A stretch of DNA of 64,000 bases from Tumebacillus sp. BK434. Lineage in GTDB: Bacteria > Bacillota > Bacilli > Tumebacillales > Tumebacillaceae. Under the pieces are notes generated by a model. The model did not search any database and was not told the DNA's origin. It saw nothing but the letters and a program-made list of their open reading frames with translations. Shown in pieces: positions 43,127 to 51,256 of the stretch (the first letter of the stretch is position 1; each line of letters starts with the position of its first letter). The DNA lies in contig NZ_SLXS01000003.1 of NCBI RefSeq assembly GCF_004340785.1, positions 343,689 to 407,688 of the forward strand. Direction: 5' to 3'. The translations under genes and the position numbers were made by a program.

Positions 43127-45348
43127 TGGTGCTCAACAAACGGATCTGGCGCATCATCAGGCAAAACAAGGCGCAATACGTTTCCGCGATGGTGCTGGTC
43201 GTGCTTTCCTGCCTGCTGTTCACCCTGCTGTCGGTGATGGCGGCCAACCTGCAGGACAATGCGGAGCGGTTCGTCCGGGACTACAAGCTGGAAGATGTAA
43301 AGACGGTCGTGCAACTGCCGATTGCCAACGTCCCAGACGTGGAAAAAGCGTTCGGCGTGCAGATCGAGCCGCGCTATGAGCTCGATGTGGAATGGAAGCC
43401 GGAGGTGACCTTGCGCCTGTTCGATGCCAGCGAGAAAGTGAACGTCCCCGCACTGGTCGCAGGGTCGCCGCTGCAAGCGAACGACGACATCCTGCTCTCC
43501 CCCTCGTTTGCACAGGCGCAGGGCGTGCAGGTCGGATCGGTGATCACGCTCGGCGGAGATACGTATACGGTGCGCGGGCTGATGGCGGTGCCCGACTATA
43601 TCTATGCCTTGAAGAGCGAATCGGACATCATGATGGACCCGCAGTCGTTTGGCGTGGCGGTGATCACGAAGGAGAAGATGCAGGAGCTTGGCACGGGCAC
43701 TCTCTACTACAACATCAAAGGGAATTCTCCCGAGCTGAAAGCGTACCTGGAGCAGCACCACAAGCTCTTGCTCTGGAAGCCGATCACCGAGAACCCGCGC
43801 TATCAGCTGGCCGACAGCAAGATTCGGCAGACGGCCGATCTCGCTGCCAAGGTGCCGACGGCGATGCTGTTCCTGACCTGCCTGCTCCTGGCGACGGCGA
43901 TGTGGCGGCTGGTGAAGATGGAGTTTACACAGATCGGCACCTTGTATGCGCTGGGGTACAAAAAAGGCGAGATTCTGCGCCACTACCTGTGCTTTCCCCT
44001 GCTGATCGGACTCTGCGGCGGCGTGACGGGGACGCTGCTCGGTCTCTTGGTTCTGCCGCCGCTCCTCGACTATGTCGGGCTGTACTTCAACGTGCCGATG
44101 CTGAAGACAGACTGGAATCTGCAAGATCTGGTGCTCTCAGTCTTCCTTCCGCTCCTGTTTCTGCTGCCGGCGACGGCGATCGTCGTCTGGCGCGCGCTGC
44201 GCCTGAAGCCGGTCGTGCTGATGCGCGGCCACATGAAGACGGTCAAAGCGGGCCGCCTGATGCGCGCCGTCAACCTTTCGCAGCTGAGCTTCACGGCGAA
44301 GTTTAAAGTGCGCGAACTGATGCGCAACACGCCGAAATCGCTGTTGATGCTGGTTGGCGTGATGATGGCTTCCGTGTTCCTGCTGTTCGGCTTCGCGGCG
44401 CACAGCTCGATCAACTCGATCGTAGAAGACAGTTTTGGAGATACTTTTACCTATCAGTACAACACGATGTTCAACAAGCTGCAGACGGAAAACAGGTACG
44501 GCGGCGAAGTCTATAACGTGCTGCCTGTGGCGCTGACCGGGGATGCGGATGTGAAATTCTCGCTGTACGGGGTGCAGCCTGACGGACAGCTGCTGTCGCT
44601 GAAAGATGCGGACGGCAGGGAGATCGCCCTGGCCGGCAAGACGGTGATCACCCGCGCGCTGGCCGAGTCGACCGGGCTCGGGATAGGCGATACGCTTACG
44701 GTGCGCAATCTGCTGAAAGAGGAGCAGACGTACGAACTGCAGATCGATGCGGTCGCCGAAGTGTACACCGGCAATGCGGTCTATCTGCCGCTGGCGGCGC
44801 TAAACGAGCTGCTGAAACTGCCGGCGACGAGCTATCTCGGGGTGTATTCGCTGCAGCCGCTGCAGGCCGCACCGTCACAAGTGCTGCGCGTGGAGAACCG
44901 CGCCGATGTGCAGCGCGCGCTCGATTCGGCCTTGGAGCCGATGCGGTACACGCTGCTGCTGACCGGCACGTTTGCGTTTGTGATCGCCCTGATCGTGATC
45001 TATGTGATCACCTCGCTGATCATCGAAGAGAACAAAAGCAACATCTCGATGCTGAAAGTGCTCGGGTACACGCCAAAAGAGATCAACGGGCTGGTGCTGA
45101 ACGCCGGGCAGCTGCCGGTGGTGCTCGGTTACCTGCTGGGCATTCCCGCGACGATCAGCTCGCTGCAGTCGCTGTTGAACTCCTCGCTGCAAGGCATCGA
45201 CATGGCGATCCCGATCCAGATCGACCCGCTGCATCTGCTGTTCGGCTTTGTGATCATCTACGGCACCTACGAGATGTCGAAGCTGTTATCCAAGAAGAAA
45301 GTGCTGTCCGTCTCGATGGCGGAGAGCTTGAAAATGCAACGCGACTAG
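43120..45348 (+). CDS. FtsX-type ABC permease
   Basis: A 742-residue membrane protein. One helix near residue 25 precedes an extracytoplasmic domain; then there is a block of three helices (about 245-370), a further helix near 425, a second outside domain and a last block of three helices. This is the duplicated-FtsX layout of permeases that export or sense antimicrobial peptides or lipids (BceB/YtrF-like). It works with the preceding ATPase. Confidence 0.88.
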   Translation: MVMVLNKRIWRIIRQNKAQYVSAMVLVVLSCLLFTLLSVMAANLQDNAERFVRDYKLEDVKTVVQLPIANVPDVEKAFGVQIEPRYELDVEWKPEVTLRLFDASEKVNVPALVAGSPLQANDDILLSPSFAQAQGVQVGSVITLGGDTYTVRGLMAVPDYIYALKSESDIMMDPQSFGVAVITKEKMQELGTGTLYYNIKGNSPELKAYLEQHHKLLLWKPITENPRYQLADSKIRQTADLAAKVPTAMLFLTCLLLATAMWRLVKMEFTQIGTLYALGYKKGEILRHYLCFPLLIGLCGGVTGTLLGLLVLPPLLDYVGLYFNVPMLKTDWNLQDLVLSVFLPLLFLLPATAIVVWRALRLKPVVLMRGHMKTVKAGRLMRAVNLSQLSFTAKFKVRELMRNTPKSLLMLVGVMMASVFLLFGFAAHSSINSIVEDSFGDTFTYQYNTMFNKLQTENRYGGEVYNVLPVALTGDADVKFSLYGVQPDGQLLSLKDADGREIALAGKTVITRALAESTGLGIGDTLTVRNLLKEEQTYELQIDAVAEVYTGNAVYLPLAALNELLKLPATSYLGVYSLQPLQAAPSQVLRVENRADVQRALDSALEPMRYTLLLTGTFAFVIALIVIYVITSLIIEENKSNISMLKVLGYTPKEINGLVLNAGQLPVVLGYLLGIPATISSLQSLLNSSLQGIDMAIPIQIDPLHLLFGFVIIYGTYEMSKLLSKKKVLSVSMAESLKMQRD

Positions 45349-45358
45349 AGGTGAGAGG

Positions 45359-45985
45359 TTGAGTACGGTGTTTGACAATCTCCCCGAAGAGAAACGGCAG
45401 AAAGTGCTGTCCGCCGCCCTCGATGAGTTTGCCGAGCAGGGCTATGCGTCCGCCTCGACCAACCGCATCGTGGAGAAGGCGGAGATCTCCAAGGGGCTCC
45501 TGTTCCATTATTTTCGCAATAAAAAGGGCTTGTATGCGTACCTGCTCCGCCACTGCATGAAAGTGCTCGGGCAGGAGTATGAAGATGTATTGCCGACCAC
45601 GTCCTCCGATGTGTTCGAGCGAATCAAGCAGTTGACGGTGATGAAGATCCATCAGATGAAGCATTATCCGCAAGAGTACGACCTGCTCTTGAAGCTGGCC
45701 CGGGAGACCGATCCGGAGCTGATGGCCGAATACGCGCAGTTGACCGCCGAATTGAAAGGCCATTTTCTCGGCAAATTTTTTGCCGGACTCGACCATACGC
45801 TGTTTCGCCCGGGCGTGGATGTGCAGAAAGCGCTGGAGATCATTATGTGCACGACTGAGCACTACGGGAACAAATACGTGGCGGAGAATACGGATGCCGA
45901 CGGCAGGCTGCATCTCGACGCCGATAAAATTGGCTTGGAACTGGATGAATATGCGAGTCTGTTGAAGAACGGACTCTACACGTAA
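45359..45985 (+). CDS. TetR-family regulator
   Basis: A 208-residue repressor. The N-terminal HTH, STNRIVEKAEISKGLLFHYF, is canonical; the rest is the ligand-binding helical domain. TTG start behind GAGGTGAGAGG. It lies 10 bases after the permease in the same operon, so it probably represses its own operon through the tandem palindromes upstream. Confidence 0.9.
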   Translation: MSTVFDNLPEEKRQKVLSAALDEFAEQGYASASTNRIVEKAEISKGLLFHYFRNKKGLYAYLLRHCMKVLGQEYEDVLPTTSSDVFERIKQLTVMKIHQMKHYPQEYDLLLKLARETDPELMAEYAQLTAELKGHFLGKFFAGLDHTLFRPGVDVQKALEIIMCTTEHYGNKYVAENTDADGRLHLDADKIGLELDEYASLLKNGLYT

Positions 45986-46031
45986 GCAAAAAAGCAGGCG
46001 CCCTGGAAAAATCGGCGACTGCTTTTTTGCT
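45985..46031 (+). terminator. Terminator of the ABC/TetR operon
   Basis: A long stem AGCAAAAAAGCAG-GCGCC with GGCG-ACTGCTTTTTTGCT. Confidence 0.85.
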
Positions 46032-46037
46032 GAAACC

Positions 46038-46067
46038 TTGACAACGAGAATCATTATCAACTATGCT
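46038..46067 (+). promoter_or_regulatory. Fur-controlled promoter of the siderophore reductase
   Basis: TTGACA (46038-46043) and TATGCT (46062-46067) are 18 bases apart. Between them, 46045-46059 reads CGAGAATCATTATCA, 12 of 14 informative positions identical to the Fur consensus TGATAATnATTATCA. Iron-replete Fur should block the promoter. Confidence 0.8.
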
Positions 46068-46122
46068 GGGTGTAATGAGAAATACCGAAACCTCTTTTCC
46101 TTGAAAGGAGTTAGGATAGAGC

Positions 46123-46944
46123 ATGAACGAGTTACACCAGCAATTGAAAGTCTTGGAGCGTTTGCGCGAGGAAGGGATGCGCCTGCCGTTCCAATTTGCA
46201 GAAGAAGCAGACCGGGCGGAAGGCGTCGCGATCGGGCGGCTGCTGAGAGATCCGGCACTGTTGCACGAGCTGATGCACAAGGTCGCGCAACAGATGCAAT
46301 CTGACAACCTGGTCGCCGCCGCTTCCCTGTTCCAGAAGCGTCTGGCCAGCGTGTTGCTCGCGTCGGTGCTGACACCGCTCTCGACGGTGGGCTTGGGATT
46401 GATCGTCGATGCGGATACGACGGAGATCGTGCTGGTCGACAACATGCCTGCGAGCGTCATCTTGGGCGGCAAACAGCAGTTGCTACTGGTGAACCGTCTG
46501 CCGCAAGATGTGCAGAACCTCGGCGGTCATGTGCATGACGACTTGGCGGCGGTGCAGCATGTGCTGAAGGCGGTGTTCGACAACACGCTGGGACCGTTGA
46601 TCTACCAGATCGCCTCGGAGTTCAACCTGTCCCCGAAGGTGATGTGGGGCAATGTCGGGAACTTCGTCGGCTATCTGTACGGCGAGCTGTGCGAGCACGC
46701 GATTTACAAGCATGGCGCAGCGGCAGATAAAGAACTGGTGTTCAACTCGGTCGGCTTTACCGCGCCGCCGCTGGCAGAAACGTTCCGCGAGGAGTGGTTC
46801 GAAGAGATCACCCCCGCCCGCAAGATCCGCGTGCGCAACTCCTGCTGCCTGTGGAACCAATTCCCCGGCAACAAGTCCTGCACGACCTGCCCGCTGGTGT
46901 GCAGCGCAGAGCGTGCGGAGCTGCTGACCGCCTATCATGCCTAA
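46123..46944 (+). CDS. FhuF-type ferric siderophore reductase
   Basis: A 273-residue cytosolic protein. The C-terminal motif CCLWNQFPGNKSCTTC (CC-x10-C-x2-C) is the 2Fe-2S site of FhuF-family reductases, which release iron from imported ferric siderophores. The rest is poorly conserved, as usual. AAGGAG lies before ATG, and a Fur box overlaps the promoter. It is convergent with the left siderophore operon. Confidence 0.85.
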   Translation: MNELHQQLKVLERLREEGMRLPFQFAEEADRAEGVAIGRLLRDPALLHELMHKVAQQMQSDNLVAAASLFQKRLASVLLASVLTPLSTVGLGLIVDADTTEIVLVDNMPASVILGGKQQLLLVNRLPQDVQNLGGHVHDDLAAVQHVLKAVFDNTLGPLIYQIASEFNLSPKVMWGNVGNFVGYLYGELCEHAIYKHGAAADKELVFNSVGFTAPPLAETFREEWFEEITPARKIRVRNSCCLWNQFPGNKSCTTCPLVCSAERAELLTAYHA

Positions 46945-46955
46945 CAGAACAGAGC

Positions 46956-46991
46956 AAGCCTTGGCTTCTTCGGAAGCCAAGGCTTTTTTTA
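46956..46991 (+). terminator. Terminator of the reductase gene
   Basis: A perfect 13-bp stem (46956-46968 with 46973-46985), a TTCG loop and seven T. Confidence 0.9.
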
Positions 46992-48176
46992 CGTATAGTA
47001 GATCAACTCGGGATATTCCAAATCGCTGAAATCGTGCGCCGAAATCGCCCAGCCATACGCCCCGGCGTACGGAAACAAGAGGAGATCGCCCGCACGTAGC
47101 CGTTCGATCTGTACCTGATGCGCCAGAATGTCTTTTGGCATGTGCATTTTTCCGGCCACGGTCACCGCTTGATGCTGCACCTCAGGACGCTCGAACGGGT
47201 ACGGCCATCTTTCGACCGGGACGACGGTCATCGGGTGCGTATGCTTCCAGGCGCCGGGGAGCAGGAAATGGTGCAGGCCGCCTTCGACGACCGCATACCA
47301 CTGGCCGTGGTTGTGGCGGATCTCCAGGACTTCTGTGGCGTAATAGCCACAGGAGGCGACCGCATATCGCCCGCACTCGAACAGCACAGTCACACCCTCG
47401 CCTGCCGCTTGGAGCTGGTCAGGGAGCGCGGCGGCGAACGTTTCAAAATCGAACTGGGCGGCAAGGTCCGCATAGTTGACGCCGACACCGCCGCCTGCGT
47501 TGATGTAGCGGAGTTCGAACCCGTATTCATCCGCCCAGCTGCGGGCTTTTCTGGCATAGTGCCCGACCATCTTCAAGTGCTGCTCGACATCGAGGTTGTT
47601 GGAGAGCGAATGGAAATGGAAGCCTTGCAAACGAACATGCGCACAGCGCAGCGCCTGCCGGATCGCCGCGCCGATCACCTGTTCATCGATGCCAAACTGC
47701 GTCGGCACCCCAGCCATCTGCAACGTGCCGCTCGGCAGCGGACCGCGCAGATTCACGCGGAGCAAGATGTCCATCACCGCGCCTTTGCGCCCGGCGATCT
47801 CTTCCAGACGGGCCAGCTCATGCAGGCTCTCCACATGGAGCAGCGTCACGCGCTGGTCGATCGCCCCTTCCAGCTCTTCGTCCGCTTTGCCCGGACCGCC
47901 AAAGATAATCGGGGCCTCAAGGCTCACCGCCCGGACTCTGTGAACTTCCCCGATCGAAGCCACTTCAAATCCATGCACGTGCGGAGCCAGCGCTTCCAGC
48001 ATCGCATGCTCAGAGTTGGCTTTGATCGCATAGAAATACCGGCACTGCGGCGGCAGCGCTTGCACGAAGCGCTGCACATGCCGGGTCAGTGCGGTCAGGT
48101 CGTAAAAATATGCTTTGAGCGGCTTGCCGCCCAGGTCTTTTTTCAATTCGGCGATCTGCTCCAGGACGCTCATCAT
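46989..48176 (-). CDS. sbnH: SbnH-like PLP decarboxylase, second copy
   Basis: A 395-residue fold-type III PLP decarboxylase related to diaminopimelate decarboxylase and SbnH. The PLP lysine is K52 in YAIKANSE; the phosphate loop is GGGVGVNY; ECGRY replaces the EPGR of LysA, as in the other copy at 59847-61049. SbnH removes the carboxylate of a citryl-diaminopropionate intermediate to give a diaminoethane unit. Last gene of the left operon, overlapping the preceding NIS gene by ATGA. The two copies share many blocks but differ at the C-terminus. Confidence 0.85.
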   Translation of the reverse strand: MMSVLEQIAELKKDLGGKPLKAYFYDLTALTRHVQRFVQALPPQCRYFYAIKANSEHAMLEALAPHVHGFEVASIGEVHRVRAVSLEAPIIFGGPGKADEELEGAIDQRVTLLHVESLHELARLEEIAGRKGAVMDILLRVNLRGPLPSGTLQMAGVPTQFGIDEQVIGAAIRQALRCAHVRLQGFHFHSLSNNLDVEQHLKMVGHYARKARSWADEYGFELRYINAGGGVGVNYADLAAQFDFETFAAALPDQLQAAGEGVTVLFECGRYAVASCGYYATEVLEIRHNHGQWYAVVEGGLHHFLLPGAWKHTHPMTVVPVERWPYPFERPEVQHQAVTVAGKMHMPKDILAHQVQIERLRAGDLLLFPYAGAYGWAISAHDFSDLEYPELIYYT

Positions 48177-49993
48177 CGCCCCTCCCCTGTACGGAACAGC
48201 GCGAGCGGGTTCGGCACCGCATGCACGCGCACGCCGCCTTCTGCGAACAGCCGGCGCTTGGTCAGCTGCTCGACTTCGATCGTGCCGGAGAACAGATCAA
48301 ACGTGGCAAACCGCTCCGCCAGCTCCGGGAACTTGCGCTGATACGCATAGATCACACCGGCCGCCAGCTCCCAGAAGCGCGTTTCGGACAGCCCGTACTG
48401 CTCCTCCAGGAACAACGCCAGCTCGCCCATGTTGATGAAGAAAAACGCATCGTGGAAAAAGTCTTTGATCTCCGCCGGATCTTCTTTTTCGATAAAAGAG
48501 TTGCGGTTCAACCGCGGATGGTTCGCCGGCGGATACTGGATCTGCGGGCGGCAGTTCGGGTCGGCCAGATGGGCGCGGGAGTAGCGCAGCCCGTCATGGA
48601 AATCTTTCAGCGCCACGCGCGTCGGCAGGCCGTTTTCATGCAGCAGGATCATGTTTTGCGCGTGGGACTCCATCGCCACACCGTGCGCGTACAGCAGGTG
48701 AATCAACGGTGTGATCGCGACCTGCAACACCGCCTGCAGCCAGCTTTCCAAGCCATGGCGCTCCACCCACGGAGCGATCAAAGGCTGCCCGTCGGTGCGC
48801 AGATGGCACAGCGCGTTAAACGGCACCGCCGCTTCGCCCGCCGCGAGCTGCCCGTGCAGGCTTTCGCGCCAGATCGCGCCGAGCACCCCGTACACTTTTG
48901 CTTCCAAGAGCGGGTGCAGGCCTTGGTGGTGGTAGGAGACGCCCATCACTTCTTTGAGCAGCACGACGCGCAGCTCATCGCGCAAGTAGGCATCCCCACG
49001 ATGCAGCTCGCCCAGCCACTCGGACAGCGTCGCCGCGTTCAGGATCGTATGCTGTGCCAAGATGCGTCCCGTGGAGGTATTGGTCATCGACAGCGGGCAT
49101 TTCACATACGCCCGCTCCGGCACCGAAGCGTTGGACAACGTGCGAATCGACATCTGCGGGCGGTACTCGTCACGCCCCTCGCCGAGCAGGACGATGCTCT
49201 GCTTGCGGAACTGGTCGAGGAAGCCGCCCGCCACCACTTCCCGCCACTGCCACGGATGCACCGGCACGAAGACGTACTGCGCCGGATCGAGCCCTTTTTC
49301 GCGCAGAATGTCTTGGAAGCGGTCGTATTCGTCGCCGAGCTCTTCGCGCAGGAAGTCTTCCGCTTCGAACGACGAAAGATGCGACCACTTCGCTTCGGCG
49401 CGCAAGATCGCCAGCCAGATCAGCTTCAGACCCGGCTTGAACTCCGGCCCGAAGTCGAGATGGTCCTGCAGGTCGAAGCCGATGCGCGATTTGTAGCACG
49501 GGTGGTAGGGGTGGCCTTCCATCACGTCCGCTTCCAGCTCGTCGTAAGGGGTCGCTGCGCTGACCGGAGCGGGCTGTGCAAAACGGTGCTCTTGCGCGGC
49601 CGCATCTTTCAGCCACGTCTCTGAGATCTCTTCGAGGAACGTGGACAGCTTGTCGTCATCCGCACCGAGCAGTTCAGCCGTCTCCAGCAGGAAGGCGGAC
49701 AGCGAGTCCGCCTCGCGCTCCGCCCCGTTCGCCTGGCGCAGCACCGGGTCGCGCGTCAGGCGAATGCGCCCGAACGACAGGGCGCGGCGTCCCGTGCAAA
49801 CATAGGTCACGTCGTCGCCCGCCGCGTCTCTGCCGTGGAAGCGATACGTCTCCGTCCCGTCCGCGTGCTGCTCCGTCTCCGGATGCACGATGCCTTCGTA
49901 GATCAGCGATTCGATCAACTGGCGGAATATTCGTCTGCGCACTTCTGTCCATTGTGCAGATTCCAAAGCGCTTGCTAACAGGCTTGTGTTCAT
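48173..49993 (-). CDS. sbnF: NIS siderophore synthetase, SbnF-like, second copy
   Basis: A 606-residue IucA/IucC-family ligase that condenses a carboxylate with an amine using ATP. ATP-site motif GHPYHPCYKSRIGF, then VPVHPWQWREV, QMSIRTLSNAS, NTSTGRILAQHT, MESHAQNMILL and LKDFHDG. These blocks fit S. aureus SbnF as I remember it. The FhuF-like C-terminal domain is present (FHDAFFFINMGEL). ATG 49993 lies behind GAGGTGA; the ORF upstream of it lacks a site. It is a paralogue of the gene at 57234. Confidence 0.88.
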   Translation of the reverse strand: MNTSLLASALESAQWTEVRRRIFRQLIESLIYEGIVHPETEQHADGTETYRFHGRDAAGDDVTYVCTGRRALSFGRIRLTRDPVLRQANGAEREADSLSAFLLETAELLGADDDKLSTFLEEISETWLKDAAAQEHRFAQPAPVSAATPYDELEADVMEGHPYHPCYKSRIGFDLQDHLDFGPEFKPGLKLIWLAILRAEAKWSHLSSFEAEDFLREELGDEYDRFQDILREKGLDPAQYVFVPVHPWQWREVVAGGFLDQFRKQSIVLLGEGRDEYRPQMSIRTLSNASVPERAYVKCPLSMTNTSTGRILAQHTILNAATLSEWLGELHRGDAYLRDELRVVLLKEVMGVSYHHQGLHPLLEAKVYGVLGAIWRESLHGQLAAGEAAVPFNALCHLRTDGQPLIAPWVERHGLESWLQAVLQVAITPLIHLLYAHGVAMESHAQNMILLHENGLPTRVALKDFHDGLRYSRAHLADPNCRPQIQYPPANHPRLNRNSFIEKEDPAEIKDFFHDAFFFINMGELALFLEEQYGLSETRFWELAAGVIYAYQRKFPELAERFATFDLFSGTIEVEQLTKRRLFAEGGVRVHAVPNPLALFRTGEGR

Positions 49994-50014
49994 CACCGTC
50001 ACCTCAACCATTTT

Positions 50015-51256
50015 TTATCGTTTGAAGACCCCGCCGCCGTAGCGCACCGAAGACACTTTCGGCAGGTGGCCAGCGAATTTCACCACCAAGGCGCCCAAGA
50101 TCAGCACAGAGCCGAGCGCGAGGAACACGTACGGCGCGCTGAGAAAACCGCCGAGCGTCGAGCCAAGCAGCGCACCGCCGACCTGTCCGGCGACGAGGAT
50201 CGACGAGGCGCTGCCCATCCGGACGCCGCGGTTGGCGGCGGTGGAGCTTTTCGAGATTTCGAAGGACACGGACTGCAGGAGCGCAGAAAAAGCAAACCCT
50301 TGCAGCAGACGCAAGGCAAACAGCCATCCCACAGTTTCCGGCACCGCCTGCAGAATGACGGCGAGTCCGCAGAGCAGCGCCGCCCAGGCAAAATTGCGCT
50401 CGACAGGGAATCGGTCGTTGCGCCGTCCCCACCACGCCGCGCCAAACAGAGCGGCACCCCACATCACCGCCTGCAGCATCCCGACCGTGGCGGCCGCGCG
50501 GTCCGGATCGCCTCCGGTCAAGTTCTGCACATGCGGCGCGAAGACGTTGATCAGCCCGTAGGCGGCGATGTTGGCGCACAGTCCGCCGATGAGAAACGCG
50601 GTCAGGCGGCGCGACCGCAGGAAGGACTGCAAAGTGCGGAACACGCCGGACGCTTCCGGCACCGCTTCCGTTTCGGACGCTGCCGGCGTCCGTTTTTCAT
50701 GAAGCAGGAAGATCGCGGCGACCGCCATCAGCGCGACGAGCACGCCCAGTCCTTGCAAAAGCGGCCGGAAGCCGAAAAAACTGACCATCAGGCCGCCGGC
50801 CAACGGGCCGATCAGCGAGCCGGCGGAGACGGCGCTCTCCAGTTTGCCAAACACGCGGCCGCGCTGATCTTCCGGCGCTTGCGATCCGGCGAAGGCGGCC
50901 CCTGCGTCGACGACGCCGCCGAACGCGCCTTGGAACAAGCGGTAGAGGAAGAACTCAAACGGGCTCCTCGCGATCGACATCAAGAGCAGGGTCAGCGCCA
51001 GACCGAACAAGGCGCGGACGACCATCAGCTTGCGGCCGTATTGATCGCCGAGCTTGCCCCAGAGCGGGGCGGTCAGCGTGTACGACACCGCAGGCGCGGC
51101 GAGGGCGAGGCCGCTCCAGATCAAGACCTGCTTGGTGTCGCCCGCGCCGATCTCGTTCAGGTAGAACGGCAGCAGCGGCGCCAGCACGGTCAGCGAGGCG
51201 ACCGAGAAAAAGTGCGCGCTCCACAGCACGCGGAAGTTCCAGAGCCAGCTGTTCAT
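50015..51256 (-). CDS. sbnD: MFS siderophore exporter, SbnD-like
   Basis: A 413-residue major facilitator with 12 helices. The loop 2-3 motif GKLGDQYGRKLMVV is the MFS signature. It lies in the siderophore operon exactly where SbnD is expected functionally: secretion of the finished siderophore. ATG 51256 overlaps the stop of the upstream NIS gene by four bases; the longer frame to 51373 runs antisense-like into it and is discarded. Confidence 0.88.
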   Translation of the reverse strand: MNSWLWNFRVLWSAHFFSVASLTVLAPLLPFYLNEIGAGDTKQVLIWSGLALAAPAVSYTLTAPLWGKLGDQYGRKLMVVRALFGLALTLLLMSIARSPFEFFLYRLFQGAFGGVVDAGAAFAGSQAPEDQRGRVFGKLESAVSAGSLIGPLAGGLMVSFFGFRPLLQGLGVLVALMAVAAIFLLHEKRTPAASETEAVPEASGVFRTLQSFLRSRRLTAFLIGGLCANIAAYGLINVFAPHVQNLTGGDPDRAAATVGMLQAVMWGAALFGAAWWGRRNDRFPVERNFAWAALLCGLAVILQAVPETVGWLFALRLLQGFAFSALLQSVSFEISKSSTAANRGVRMGSASSILVAGQVGGALLGSTLGGFLSAPYVFLALGSVLILGALVVKFAGHLPKVSSVRYGGGVFKR

